Origin: Runella defluvii
Lineage (GTDB): Bacteria > Bacteroidota > Bacteroidia > Cytophagales > Spirosomataceae
NCBI RefSeq assembly: GCF_014195535.1
Contig: NZ_JACIBY010000001.1
Location: 1,098,395-1,162,394 of the forward strand
Length of the DNA stretch: 64,000 nucleotides
Direction of reading: 5' to 3'
Shown here: one piece after another, positions 26,092-35,275 of the stretch
How the letters are laid out: every line of letters starts with the position of its first letter
How positions within the stretch are numbered: position 1 is the first letter of the stretch
Position numbers and translations under genes: made by a program
The notes under the pieces: generated by a model
Told to the model about the DNA's origin: nothing
The model's input: only the letters and a program-made list of their open reading frames with translations
The model's database searches: none

Positions 26092-27438
26092 ATGAAACAG
26101 CTTTGTACATTTTCAGAAAAATTAATTCGGCCAACTTTTGGTAAACTTTTTCTTCTGTTTTGGATGGTGGGTGCTTGTGCATACGCACAAATTGCAGTTC
26201 CAGATACCAATTTCGCAAATGCCATACGTAGTGCTTGTCCAACGTGTATTGGCAGCGATAATAAATTGTTGCCACCCGCAGCAGACATGAAAGGGCTGGA
26301 TGTATCCAGCAAAGGCATCAAAAACTTAGAAGGAATTCAGGGCTTTACTTCGTTAGAAACCTTGATTTGTATTACGAATAGCTTAACTACCTTGCCGCCG
26401 CTTCCTTCTACATTAATTTCACTCTATTGTGATTTGAATAACTTGACGAGCTTGCCGACTTTACCTTCGGGGTTAGTCATGCTGAGTTGTAAGTTTAATA
26501 AATTAACAGCACTTCCATCGTTTCCTGGGTCGCTGACTCAATTGGCATTTAATAACAACGAGGTCGCCGTTTTACCTGCGTTGCCTTCTTCCATGATTTA
26601 TTTGGACGGGAATCGCAACAAATTAACATCGCTTCCAACGCTTCCTACAAGTTTGCGTTACTTGAGTTGCACAGGCAATGAGCTTACATCACTGCCAAGC
26701 TTGCCATCGACACTCGAATACTTGAGTTGTTCAACCAACAAACTGACCGCTATTCCGACCTTGCCATCGGTCTTGACTACATTTTATTGTGCCGAAAACC
26801 TATTAACATCTTTACCCCAATTGCCTGCTAGTTTAACGCAGGTGCTGAACTGTGCAAAAAATCAACTCACTGCACTGCCTGCGTTGCCTGCGGGCTTAAA
26901 AGAGATTGATTGCGGATTTAACGCACTTACGACGCTTCCAACATTGCCGACAAGCCTAAATACTTTGGTCGCAGAAAATAATCAAATTTTCAGCTTGCCG
27001 CCTTTTCCTGCCTTATTGTCAGTCGTTTATATTAAAAATAATCGTTTGTTAAGTTTGCCAGCTTTGCCCGAAAGCTTGTACTTTTTGAATATTCAGAACA
27101 ACTTACTTACCTGCCTTCCAGAGTTGAAAAATGGCTCAATGTATTTATACATAGATGCGGATAAGATTACTTGTTTACCAAACATACCTGCCAGTATTAT
27201 TGTATTTAATGCTTCAAGTATTCCAATTCCAACTCCGCCTGTTTGCCCAACTAACATTAATCATCCAACTGGATCAGTAGCGGCAAACTCGTATGTAGCA
27301 AAAGAAAAAATAGAAAGTACAGCTACACTCTCGTCGGGTAAAACAAATTATTTTGCTACCCAATCCATCACGTTAAAACCAGGTTTTGTGGCTTCGAATG
27401 CGACTACATTTTTGGTAGAGGTGCGCACGTGTAAGTAG
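26092..27438 (+). CDS. Secreted leucine-rich repeat protein (LPxLP type)
   Basis: A 448-residue secreted protein. A signal peptide (about 1-34, ending AYAQ) precedes an N-cap with VPDTNFANAI and two cysteines. About twelve LRRs of roughly 20-21 residues follow (about 85-350), of the form LTSLPTLPxSLxxLxCxxN, the short bacterial LRR class also found in IpaH/SspH effectors, though no E3 ligase domain is present. The C-terminal about 60 residues (KIESTATLSSGKTNYF, QSITLKPGFVA, FLVEVRTCK) look like the 3-coathanger-stack beta domain of Bacteroidota surface proteins. Start ATG 26092 is chosen over a frame open to 26062. It is a paralogue of the next gene. Confidence 0.85.
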   Translation: MKQLCTFSEKLIRPTFGKLFLLFWMVGACAYAQIAVPDTNFANAIRSACPTCIGSDNKLLPPAADMKGLDVSSKGIKNLEGIQGFTSLETLICITNSLTTLPPLPSTLISLYCDLNNLTSLPTLPSGLVMLSCKFNKLTALPSFPGSLTQLAFNNNEVAVLPALPSSMIYLDGNRNKLTSLPTLPTSLRYLSCTGNELTSLPSLPSTLEYLSCSTNKLTAIPTLPSVLTTFYCAENLLTSLPQLPASLTQVLNCAKNQLTALPALPAGLKEIDCGFNALTTLPTLPTSLNTLVAENNQIFSLPPFPALLSVVYIKNNRLLSLPALPESLYFLNIQNNLLTCLPELKNGSMYLYIDADKITCLPNIPASIIVFNASSIPIPTPPVCPTNINHPTGSVAANSYVAKEKIESTATLSSGKTNYFATQSITLKPGFVASNATTFLVEVRTCK

Positions 27439-27480
27439 AGAAATCTAAACTTTGGGGAATGATGTAACAAATTGAACGTT

Positions 27481-28575
27481 ATGAGATTACATTTTGTATT
27501 CCTCCTTTTTCTGGGACTATTTGTACCTGTTTCAAAAAGCGAAGCACAAATAGTCCCAGACTCCAATTTCGCCCAAGCAATACGTATTGTTTGCCCTGAT
27601 TGTATTGACAGCACAAATAAACTTTTGCCAGCTGCGGCAAATTTGAAAATTTTAAATGTTTCAGAGAAAAATATTCGCAGTTTGGCTGGGTTAGAGGGGT
27701 TTGCTGGATTGGAACAATTGATTTGCAACGCAAATCAATTAACTAGCCTGCCTGAATTGCCAACTACATTAGAATGGCTATTTTGTAACAGCAATAAAAT
27801 TACGCAACTCCCAAAGCTTCCTGAATCGCTACAACTACTTTTTTGTGCAGGAAATGAATTAGAAACTATACCACCTTTGCCTACTTCATTAATGCGTTTA
27901 ATATGTGGTAGTAACAAGTTGAAGGCATTGCCCGAAGCGCTTCCTTTTAATTTACATATCCTTGAGTGTAGTAGAAATCAAATTACGCACTTGCCCCAAA
28001 TGGATAATTTGATTTCTTTAAGGTTTTTATATTGCAATGACAACCAATTGAAACAGTTGCCTAAACTATCTCAATTATTTACATTACATTGTATTAATAA
28101 CCAATTGAAATCATTGCCTCGGTTGCCCGATACCATAAGAGAATTGGACTGTAGTAATAACCAAATCTCTTTTTTAAGCAATTTCCCTAGGGGAGGAATA
28201 TTGCTGAATCTTTCTTCTAATCAATTGACTTGTTTGCCAACTATCCACGTCGAAAATTTGTTTAGCCTTACCATTGATACAGATAAAATAAAGTGCCTTC
28301 CTAATGATTTAGGCGCTATTGTAGTGAAAAACCGTGAGGGAGTGCAAGTCCCTACTCCGCCCGTATGCCAAGAAAATTTGACCCATGCCACTGGAAATTT
28401 GGCAGCAGATACGTACGTCGCAACCAAGAAAATTGAAAGCGCTGCCCTGCTTCTTGAAGGGACTACGAGGTACCACACAACACAATCGATTACCTTAAAT
28501 CCAGGTTTTTCAACGGCTGCTACCACGACGGCTGCTACCACGACTTTTGTGGCAGAATTACGTACGTGTAATTGA
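27481..28575 (+). CDS. Secreted leucine-rich repeat protein, paralogue of the upstream gene
   Basis: A 364-residue protein with the same plan as the preceding gene: signal peptide (about 1-23, ending SEAQ), N-cap [17 protein letters not shown], about nine LRRs ([23 protein letters not shown]), and the C-terminal KIESAALL...QSITLNPGF...FVAELRTC domain. Two exact 15-bp copies (28515-28529 and 28530-28544) insert AATTT twice near the C-terminus, a recent slippage. The LRR region is more divergent than in the paralogue. The start is ATG 27481; the TTG nine bases earlier is less likely. The gap between the two genes is 42 bp. Confidence 0.84.
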   Translation: MRLHFVFLLFLGLFVPVSKSEAQIVPDSNFAQAIRIVCPDCIDSTNKLLPAAANLKILNVSEKNIRSLAGLEGFAGLEQLICNANQLTSLPELPTTLEWLFCNSNKITQLPKLPESLQLLFCAGNELETIPPLPTSLMRLICGSNKLKALPEALPFNLHILECSRNQITHLPQMDNLISLRFLYCNDNQLKQLPKLSQLFTLHCINNQLKSLPRLPDTIRELDCSNNQISFLSNFPRGGILLNLSSNQLTCLPTIHVENLFSLTIDTDKIKCLPNDLGAIVVKNREGVQVPTPPVCQENLTHATGNLAADTYVATKKIESAALLLEGTTRYHTTQSITLNPGFSTAATTTAATTTFVAELRTCN

Positions 28576-28708
28576 GCTAAACAGTGCCCGCCGAGGAGTA
28601 AAACACATTTTCCAGTCGCATTATTTTTCTGTTAATTTTGGGATAGATTTTCAATTCACCGAAATTTCTACTAATTTTACGCGGCAAATAAGGAATCGTT
28701 TATTTGCT

Positions 28709-30181
28709 ATGCTCTCAGACACATCCAAGTTCCTCTACGAGGCCCTCACGTACGACGACGTTTTGCTCGTCCCTGCTTACTCCGAAGTGCTCCCGCGTGA
28801 CACAACCACGCAAACACAACTCACTCGAAATATTCGATTGAACGTTCCACTGTTATCTGCTGCTATGGATACCGTTACTGAGTACCAATTGGCCATCGCC
28901 ATGGCGCAAGAGGGAGGAATCGGGATTATCCATAAAAACATGACTGTTGAAGCCCAAGCTGCGCAAGTACGTAAAGTAAAACGCTCCGAAAGTGGGATGA
29001 TTGTTGACCCTATTACATTGAACGAAGATGCTACCTTGCGTGACGCACATCGCATTATGTCTGAGTTCAAAATCGGAGGGATTCCTGTGGTTGATAAAGA
29101 CAGTAAATTGATTGGTATCATCACCAACCGCGATTTGCGTTTCCAAAAGGACTTGACAAGAGGTGTAGTAGGAGTGATGACCAAAGACAATCTTATCACG
29201 GCAAGAGAAGGTATCACGCTCGAAGAAGCTGAAAGTATTTTGCAGGAGTTTAAGATTGAAAAATTGCCTATCGTTGACAAACATCACAAATTGGTAGGTT
29301 TGGTTACGTATCGTGACATCATTAAACGTAAAGACCGCCCAAATGCCTGCAAAGATAGCCTTGGACGCCTGCGCGTTGGAGCGGCAGTAGGTGTGACGCC
29401 CGATTTGATTCGTCGCGTTGAAGCACTTCTTAAAGCAGGAGTGGACGTGGTAAGTATCGACACTGCTCACGGTCATTCATTGGGTGTCATTGAAGCGTTG
29501 AAAGGCGTGAAAAGCCAATTTCCTAATTTGGATGTATTGGTTGGAAATATTGCGACTGGCGAAGCTGCTCAGGCATTGGCTGCAGCGGGTGCTGATGGGG
29601 TAAAAGTAGGCGTTGGTCCTGGAAGTATCTGTACGACGCGTATCATTGCGGGAATCGGGATGCCACAGTTGACGGCGGTTTACGAAGCAGCCAAAGCCAT
29701 TGAAGGCACAGGAGTTCCAGTGATAGCCGACGGTGGTATTCGCTATTCGGGTGATATTGTAAAAGCAATTGCTGCGGGTGCAAACACCGTCATGATTGGC
29801 TCGTTGCTAGCGGGAACGGAAGAAGCACCAGGGGAAGAAATTCTTTACGAAGGACGTCGCTTTAAATCATACCGTGGAATGGGTTCGGTGGAAGCAATGG
29901 AAGATGGCTCGAAAGACCGTTATTTCCAGGATGCGGAAGACGACATCAAGAAACTTGTGCCCGAAGGAATCGTCGGCCGCGTTCCGTACAAAGGAAAAGT
30001 AGCCGAAATCATTTACCAATTGGTAGGTGGTTTGAAAGCTGGAATGGGCTATTGCGGTGCAGCCGATATTCAAACCCTGCAAAAAGCGAAATTTGTTCGT
30101 ATCAGTGCGGCGGGGATGAAGGAAAGCCACCCTCACGATATTCACATTGCGAAAGAAGCTCCAAATTACACCACAAAATAA
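28709..30181 (+). CDS. guaB: Inosine-5'-monophosphate dehydrogenase
   Basis: A 490-residue enzyme that oxidises IMP to XMP with NAD+, the committed step of GMP synthesis. The TIM barrel is interrupted by a CBS domain pair (about 95-205, Bateman module that binds adenine or guanine nucleotides). The catalytic cysteine is C308 in [11 protein letters not shown], and the flap has [10 protein letters not shown]. The frame stays open upstream into the LRR gene, but [20 protein letters not shown] is the family start, so ATG 28709 is chosen. A terminator follows. Confidence 0.97.
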   Translation: MLSDTSKFLYEALTYDDVLLVPAYSEVLPRDTTTQTQLTRNIRLNVPLLSAAMDTVTEYQLAIAMAQEGGIGIIHKNMTVEAQAAQVRKVKRSESGMIVDPITLNEDATLRDAHRIMSEFKIGGIPVVDKDSKLIGIITNRDLRFQKDLTRGVVGVMTKDNLITAREGITLEEAESILQEFKIEKLPIVDKHHKLVGLVTYRDIIKRKDRPNACKDSLGRLRVGAAVGVTPDLIRRVEALLKAGVDVVSIDTAHGHSLGVIEALKGVKSQFPNLDVLVGNIATGEAAQALAAAGADGVKVGVGPGSICTTRIIAGIGMPQLTAVYEAAKAIEGTGVPVIADGGIRYSGDIVKAIAAGANTVMIGSLLAGTEEAPGEEILYEGRRFKSYRGMGSVEAMEDGSKDRYFQDAEDDIKKLVPEGIVGRVPYKGKVAEIIYQLVGGLKAGMGYCGAADIQTLQKAKFVRISAAGMKESHPHDIHIAKEAPNYTTK

Positions 30182-30199
30182 TTGGAAGGTAGTTTATAC

Positions 30200-30238
30200 A
30201 AAAACGGCCACTTGGACTTGTTCCTTGTGGCCGTTTTT
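30200..30238. terminator. Bidirectional terminator between guaB and nhaD
   Basis: AAAAACGGCCAC (30200-30211) and GTGGCCGTTTTT (30227-30238) form a 12-bp stem, usable on both strands, between convergent genes. Confidence 0.9.
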
Positions 30239-30256
30239 GATTTTAAAATCAATGAA

Positions 30257-31522
30257 TTACATCATAATAAAGACCAGTGCTCCCGCAACGTAGCCAAGAA
30301 GTGCTAAAAGACTGATGCGTTTGAGATACCAGAAGAAACTGATATTTTCCATGCCCATTACTGCTACCCCAGCTGCTGAACCAATAATTAACATACTCCC
30401 ACCTGTACCAGCACAGTAGGCCAAAAACTCCCAAATTCGATGGTCTTGAGGGTAAGTAGCCAAATCGTACATGCCCATAGAAGCTGCTACTAATGGTACA
30501 TTGTCGATGACAGCGGAGGCAATCCCGATAATAAATACGATGGCGTCCAAATTCCCGATGGTATCGTTCATCCAAGCAGCTAAACCAGAAAGCGTGTGCG
30601 TTGCTTCAAGGACGCCTATAGCCAACAAAATTCCCATGAAAAACAAAATACTACTGGTATCAATTTTGCTCAACGCATGGGCCGCCGTAAAAGGTTTGCG
30701 GTCTTCTTCGTCTTTTTTTGAGTGAAGTACTTCGGAAACAACCCATACCGTTCCGAGCGCCAGTAAAACGCCCATGTAAGGGGGCAAATGGGTCACCGTT
30801 TTAAAAATGGGTACAAAAAGCAACATACCTATACCCGTAAAAAACATAGTGTTTCGCTCAAAAGTAGTAATCGTATCGTCGATGTCTTTTTTACGGGGTT
30901 TAGGTGGCTCAAGTGAACCTTTAAGGCGAAACGAAAGATAAACCAGCGGTACAATCAAAGAAACCAAGCTCGGAAGAATCAACATTTTCATGATATTGAC
31001 GGCAGATACTTGTCCGCCAATCCAAAGCATGGTTGTTGTCACGTCGCCCAAGGGGGACCATGCACCGCCTGCGTTGGCAGCGATGATGACAATTCCCGCA
31101 AAAAAGCGGCGCATATCGGTATCACGAATGATTTTTCGCAACAATGATACCATTACAATAGCCGTAGTGAGGTTGTCGAGTACGGCCGATAGAAAAAAAG
31201 TAAGAATGCTGATAATCCAAAGGAGGGTTCGGGTGTCTTTGGTATGAATGCGTTCTGTGATGACTCCAAAGCCTTGATGGGCATCAATGAGTTCAACAAT
31301 AGTCATGGCACCAAGTAGGAAAAAAGCAATCTCGGCGATGCTTGCTAAATGGTGTGATAACTCTTCTCCAACCTGGTGTGAATCAACCGAGCCAAATGCA
31401 TACAAAGACCAACAAATAACACCAATAAGCAGGGCGGTTGCGGTTTTATTGATGTGAATACTATGCTCAATGGTGATGAAAATGTAGCCAATGATAAATA
31501 CGGCAATAATGAGAGTAATCAT
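30257..31522 (-). CDS. nhaD: Na+/H+ antiporter, NhaD type
   Basis: A 421-residue ion transporter with about 11-12 membrane helices, of the NhaD group in the IT superfamily. Features: LDNLTTAIVMVSLLRKI (about 116-132) and NAGGAWSPLGDVTTTMLW (about 150-167), the first of two inverted-repeat motifs, mirrored by IDNVPLVAASMGMY (about 340) and AGTGGSMLIIGSAAGVAVMG (split after LIIGSAAG). It exports Na+ or Li+ in exchange for protons, for salt and alkali tolerance. It is convergent with guaB. Confidence 0.9.
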   Translation of the reverse strand: MITLIIAVFIIGYIFITIEHSIHINKTATALLIGVICWSLYAFGSVDSHQVGEELSHHLASIAEIAFFLLGAMTIVELIDAHQGFGVITERIHTKDTRTLLWIISILTFFLSAVLDNLTTAIVMVSLLRKIIRDTDMRRFFAGIVIIAANAGGAWSPLGDVTTTMLWIGGQVSAVNIMKMLILPSLVSLIVPLVYLSFRLKGSLEPPKPRKKDIDDTITTFERNTMFFTGIGMLLFVPIFKTVTHLPPYMGVLLALGTVWVVSEVLHSKKDEEDRKPFTAAHALSKIDTSSILFFMGILLAIGVLEATHTLSGLAAWMNDTIGNLDAIVFIIGIASAVIDNVPLVAASMGMYDLATYPQDHRIWEFLAYCAGTGGSMLIIGSAAGVAVMGMENISFFWYLKRISLLALLGYVAGALVFIMM

Positions 31523-31670
31523 ACGAATTTTGAAATTTTATGAACCTTCAAAATAAGCAAAAAAACCTTAAAAAGTTGTTAATGATTGGTTATTTCACGC
31601 CGTTAAATCGTTCTGTTTGGCAAATATTTTGATGCTTTTAGATAAAAATTGCAAAATGTAGATAACAAAA

Positions 31671-31696
31671 AAATCCCCTTTGGCAGAAGGGGATTT
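31671..31696 (-). terminator. Terminator of the following minus-strand gene
   Basis: AAATCCCCTT (31671-31680) and AAGGGGATTT (31687-31696) pair perfectly around a 6-nt loop; on the minus strand the stem is followed by TTTTGTT. Confidence 0.85.
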
Positions 31697-31719
31697 AAGA
31701 GTGTGAGTAAGCACTATTT

Positions 31720-32217
31720 TTACGCCGTTTGTTCCTTAAAATAGCGTTTGAGCCACGTATGGTCGGCGCGGGTTTTCCAGCGGCTCATCCATTGGGCTTT
31801 GGTCGCTACGGTATTGTCAAACACAGTTGTATTGGGTTCGATTTCTTCGTTTAAAACGGCATTTTTGATGGCGGAGACAGGAACGGTTTGGATATTCCCT
31901 TGCGCATCAAGGTAAGCCAAAGAGCGGTCAAAAAAATCGACATTCAAACGAGGCCCAATTTCTTGCAGCCAGCGCGTTGACTTGTCGATAGAGCAACCAC
32001 TCGGTAAAGTTTCACTTTCATCCACCGCAATCACCACAAACCGATGGTGGAATATTTTTCCTGAAGCCGTAAGGGCTTCGCCGTGGGCTTCCCAACCTTC
32101 CAACGCGGCTTTGAGGGTTTCGGTAAGGGTTCCTACTTCATCGTCAGTCAGGTTTCGATTGGCCTGGTAAATCCAGACGCGGGCTTCAAAAGCAATATCG
32201 TGAAATGGTATGTACAT
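31720..32217 (-). CDS. Conserved Bacteroidota protein of unknown function (misnamed ABC transporter ATPase in databases)
   Basis: A 165-residue cytoplasmic protein starting MYIPFHDIAFEARVWIYQANR, with WEAHGEALTASGKIFHHRF, VVIAVDE and GCSIDKSTRWLQEIG. From memory of Flavobacteria and Cytophagales proteins, this is a conserved small family often labelled ABC transporter ATPase. The sequence shows no Walker A, Walker B or ABC signature motif, so that label is unsupported. The conserved GCSID cysteine may matter. It stands alone and its role is unknown. Confidence 0.75.
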   Translation of the reverse strand: MYIPFHDIAFEARVWIYQANRNLTDDEVGTLTETLKAALEGWEAHGEALTASGKIFHHRFVVIAVDESETLPSGCSIDKSTRWLQEIGPRLNVDFFDRSLAYLDAQGNIQTVPVSAIKNAVLNEEIEPNTTVFDNTVATKAQWMSRWKTRADHTWLKRYFKEQTA

Positions 32218-32300
32218 GACAATTAGCGTTTATGTGTGAGTTTTCTTCGACACTCAAAATAACGTTTTTTGTGGTTTTTTGAGTTCCGTTTTTATGGGGA

Positions 32301-33086
32301 TTACATCGATTGCGCTACCAATTCTGCCAAATCAAAAACCTTCACTGACTCTTCTTTTTCTTTGTTTTTGACGCCGTCGGTCATCATTACCATGCAGAAG
32401 GGGCAACCCACGGCGATGGTTTCGGCACCCGTGGCAAGGGCTTCTTCGATGCGCTCGATGTTGATGTCTTTTTTACCTTTTTCGGGTTCTTTAAACATTT
32501 GAGCACCGCCTGCTCCGCAACAAAGTCCCTTTACTTTTGCACGTTTCATTTCCACCAAATCGGCATCCAATGCTTCAATAACCGCCCGTGGAGCTTCGTA
32601 AATGTCGTTGGCACGGCCCAAATAACAGGAGTCGTGGAATGTGATTTTTTTTCCTTTAAATGTTCCTCCACCTTCAATTTTTATTTTGCCCGCGTTGATA
32701 AGCTGTTGCAAAAACTCCGAATGGTGAATAACTTCGTACGTTCCGCCGAGGGCAGGGTATTCGTTTTTGAGGGTATTGAAACAGTGTGGACAAGCCGTCA
32801 CTATTTTTTTTACGCCGTACATATCGAGTACTTGAATATTGGCCATGGCTTGCATCTGAAAGGTGAACTCGTTGCCAGCCCGTCGTGCAGGGTCGCCTGT
32901 GCAGCCTTCTTCAGTGCCCAAAACGGCAAATTTTACCCCAACGGCATTTAAAATTTTGACAAATGCGACCGTCACTTTTTTATAGCGGTCATCAAATGAC
33001 CCCGCACAGCCTACCCAGAAAAGTACTTCGGGGGTTTCTCCACTTGCAGCCATTTCGGCCATGGTTGGTACTTTGATTTCAGACAT
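32301..33086 (-). CDS. CCG-domain (Fe-S)-binding oxidoreductase subunit
   Basis: A 261-residue protein with two cysteine-rich CCG domains as in heterodisulfide reductase HdrB, GlpC and LutA. First copy: WVGCAGSFDDR (C27), GTEEGCTGDP (C62) and TACPHCFNT; second copy: FHDSCYLGR, KGLCCGAGGAQMF and VGCPFCMVM. Such domains bind a non-cubane or [4Fe-4S] cluster and pass electrons to a quinone or disulfide. The Fe-S ferredoxin-type partner (usually fused or adjacent upstream) is not next to it; the upstream neighbour is the divergent ppa gene. Confidence 0.87.
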   Translation of the reverse strand: MSEIKVPTMAEMAASGETPEVLFWVGCAGSFDDRYKKVTVAFVKILNAVGVKFAVLGTEEGCTGDPARRAGNEFTFQMQAMANIQVLDMYGVKKIVTACPHCFNTLKNEYPALGGTYEVIHHSEFLQQLINAGKIKIEGGGTFKGKKITFHDSCYLGRANDIYEAPRAVIEALDADLVEMKRAKVKGLCCGAGGAQMFKEPEKGKKDINIERIEEALATGAETIAVGCPFCMVMMTDGVKNKEKEESVKVFDLAELVAQSM

Positions 33087-33241
33087 TGGATTGGTTCGTA
33101 GGTTTGATGAAAAGTGGTTTTTCGGTGATTCTATGTTGCAAAATCTACATTTTTATTAAAAACTCAAAACCATTGCCAAGGGTTGATTACATTTGCTATT
33201 GATAATGAGAGAATCGTCACTAACCAAAAATAATAATAAAC

Positions 33242-33859
33242 TTGAAAAGCGTTTATAAGTCTCACCCTTGGCATGGTATTCCCATCGGTGAAAATGCCCC
33301 AGAAACTTTAACGGCCTTTATTGAAATTGTACCTACGGATACGGTTAAGTACGAAATCGACAAAACAACGGGTTATCTGAAAATTGACCGCCCGCAAAAA
33401 TATTCTAACATTGTTCCTGCCCTCTATGGTTTTGTTCCAAAAACCTACTGCGGCGATACCATTGCTGAATATGCCCGTCAGCAGTCGGGACGTAATGACA
33501 TCAAAGAAGGCGATGGCGACCCGTTGGATATTTGTGTGTTGAGCGAAAGCAACATCCCTCACGGTGACATCATTTGCCAAGCGATTCCTATTGGTGGCTT
33601 GCGTTTGATTGACAAAGGTGAAGCTGATGATAAAATCATTGCGGTGTTGAAAGATGATTTGCTCTACAGCAAATACCGCGACATTAGCGAGCTTCCTCGT
33701 AGCGTAGTTAACCGTCTTCAACACTACTTCTTGACTTACAAAAACTTGCCAGGCGAACCAATGACTTGCGAAATCGCCAATGTATATGGTCGGGAAGAAG
33801 CGCATCAAGTGATTCGTAACTCGGTAACGGATTATTTGAACAACTTTGGTATGCTTTAA
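33242..33859 (+). CDS. ppa: Inorganic pyrophosphatase, TTG start
   Basis: A 205-residue family I soluble pyrophosphatase that hydrolyses PPi to phosphate, driving biosynthetic reactions. Signature GDGDPLDICVL (about 89-99) supplies the metal-binding aspartates; YGFVPKTYC and KYRDISELP also fit. The frame has no ATG before residue 170 or so, and the family N-terminus (HPWHGIPIG) starts a few codons in, so translation must begin at a non-ATG codon, most simply TTG at 33242. TACATTTG at 33188-33195 is a possible -7 box, but no -33 TTG is well placed. Confidence 0.93.
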   Translation: MKSVYKSHPWHGIPIGENAPETLTAFIEIVPTDTVKYEIDKTTGYLKIDRPQKYSNIVPALYGFVPKTYCGDTIAEYARQQSGRNDIKEGDGDPLDICVLSESNIPHGDIICQAIPIGGLRLIDKGEADDKIIAVLKDDLLYSKYRDISELPRSVVNRLQHYFLTYKNLPGEPMTCEIANVYGREEAHQVIRNSVTDYLNNFGML

Positions 33860-33866
33860 TTCATAC

Positions 33867-34230
33867 CCCTTCCAAGTTTCGATTTTTGCGAATACGTAAA
33901 CTTGGAAGGTTTTTTTACGGGTTGTAAGCAACCCACTTCACGGTAGCCCTTCCAAGTTTCGATTTTTGCGAATAAAAAACTTGGAAGGGTTTTTTATGGG
34001 TTGTAAGCAACCCTTTTCACGGAAGCCCTTCCAAGTTTCGATTTCAACGAATAAGCAAACTTGAAAGGTTTTTTTGTACGGGTTGTGAGCAACCCTCTTC
34101 ACGGAATCCCTTCCAAGTTTCGATTTTAAGTTACAGTCCAAAAGTGTTAGGGTATTTTTAATGTAATTCGCTAATTTTGAACGGATAACAATTAACGGTT
34201 AACTTGTAACGAATTTGTAAACTTGGAAGG
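33867..34230. repeat. Tandem array of about 80-bp two-hairpin units, last unit interrupted
   Basis: Units begin with CCCTTCCAAGTTTCGA at 33867, 33947, 34026 and 34108 and close with AAACTTGGAAGG, giving a 12-15 bp stem with an inner TTCG/CGAA stem. Between units lies GGGTTG-TAAG/TGAG-CAACCC (33919-33934, 33998-34013, 34080-34095). In the fourth unit the left arm (34108-34130) and right arm (about 34209-34230) are separated by about 78 bp of unrelated AT-rich DNA. No gene is contained. Confidence 0.92.
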
Positions 34231-34234
34231 GTTT

Positions 34235-35077
34235 TTATTTTCGTTTGTGCTTCCAGCGATTGTGTGACCAGAGCCAATCCGCAGGATGTTTTTTGATACT
34301 TTCTTCTAATCTATTTTTATACATTTCCGTAATACTTCCTTCCGAAAGCGACTGATAGGGCGGCAGGCCGATGAGCTGAAAAGAAACAGTGTAATAACCG
34401 CGTCGTTTTCGATAAATATCCGCAAAAACGATGGGCATTTCGGTTGCCCGTGCGATTTTTTCTGTTCCAGGGAAAAAAGCGGTATCTTGATGCAAAAACG
34501 AAAACCAATGCGCGTGTTCAGGAGAATGGGGCGATTGGTCCGCTACAAGCCCAATGAGCCTTGGTAGGTGTTTTCTGGTAACAATTTCGCGCATCAACCG
34601 TGGCATCGGAATCAGATGAACTCCAAACGAGGCGCGTAAAGACTGCATAAATTTATCAGATTTTTCATTGGTCAACGTTTTATAAACGGCATCTACAGGA
34701 ATTCCGCGCGTTGTCAAACTTGCGGGAACCCATTCCCAGTTGGCCGTGTGCGCTCCAAACGATAAAAAAGGCTGATTGTTAGCAATAAAACCCTGTAATA
34801 GCTCAATGTTTTGAACTTCTACTCGCTGTTGGATTTCAGTTGCGGAAAGGTGAGGAAGTTTGAGCGTTTCTACGAAAATATCGGCTAAATGTTGGTAAAA
34901 TTTTCGGGCAATTTGCTTGATTTCCTGCGACGATTTTTCAGGAAATGCGTGTTGAAGATGCTTGAAAACGAGTTTTTTGCGGTAACCGACAACATAATAA
35001 AGCAGAAAATACACAAAATCTGACAATAGATACAGCACCGACAGAGGTAAATACCCCATCCAACTCAAAAATCTCAT
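34235..35077 (-). CDS. LpxL/HtrB-like lysophospholipid acyltransferase
   Basis: A 280-residue membrane-associated acyltransferase of the lipid A biosynthesis lauroyl/myristoyl transferase family. An N-terminal membrane anchor (about 8-30) is followed by the catalytic HxxxxE motif in GAHTANWEW (H about 108) and conserved PGTEKIARATEMP and DWLWSHNRWKHK at the C-terminus. It would add a secondary acyl chain to lipid A or a related lipid. ATG 35077 (MRFLSW) is chosen; the TTG two codons upstream is less likely. Its promoter is at 35115-35144. Confidence 0.88.
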   Translation of the reverse strand: MRFLSWMGYLPLSVLYLLSDFVYFLLYYVVGYRKKLVFKHLQHAFPEKSSQEIKQIARKFYQHLADIFVETLKLPHLSATEIQQRVEVQNIELLQGFIANNQPFLSFGAHTANWEWVPASLTTRGIPVDAVYKTLTNEKSDKFMQSLRASFGVHLIPMPRLMREIVTRKHLPRLIGLVADQSPHSPEHAHWFSFLHQDTAFFPGTEKIARATEMPIVFADIYRKRRGYYTVSFQLIGLPPYQSLSEGSITEMYKNRLEESIKKHPADWLWSHNRWKHKRK

Positions 35078-35114
35078 GGCCAATAATATAAGGTGGAAAC
35101 TTGTTTGATTAGCA

Positions 35115-35144
35115 CAAATGTAAAAAGCTTTACTACGTAATCAA
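35115..35144 (-). promoter_or_regulatory. Promoter of the LpxL-like gene
   Basis: Minus strand TTG (35142-35144), 19-bp spacer, TACATTTG (35115-35122), an exact match to the Bacteroidota pattern, 37 bp before the start codon. Confidence 0.65.
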
Positions 35145-35275
35145 ATACAGAAAATTTGTACTTTCCTTACTTACTGTGCCCGTTTAAGGGCTTTTTGTAA
35201 ATTTTTTTGTGATTTTTTTGATAATATTATTCAAATTGCTTTACTTACATAATCACATTTATTTAAGTAAAAGCA

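Noticed and set aside
28547..28708. Longer guaB start overlapping the LRR gene
   Set aside because: The extra 54 residues come from a non-ATG codon, overlap the upstream gene and lie outside the conserved IMPDH N-terminus.
31720..32217. ABC transporter ATPase annotation
   Set aside because: No Walker A, Walker B or signature motif is present in the 165 residues.
33308..33931. Antisense 207-codon frame over ppa
   Set aside because: ppa is a clear pyrophosphatase; the antisense product extends into hairpin repeats and has no family features.
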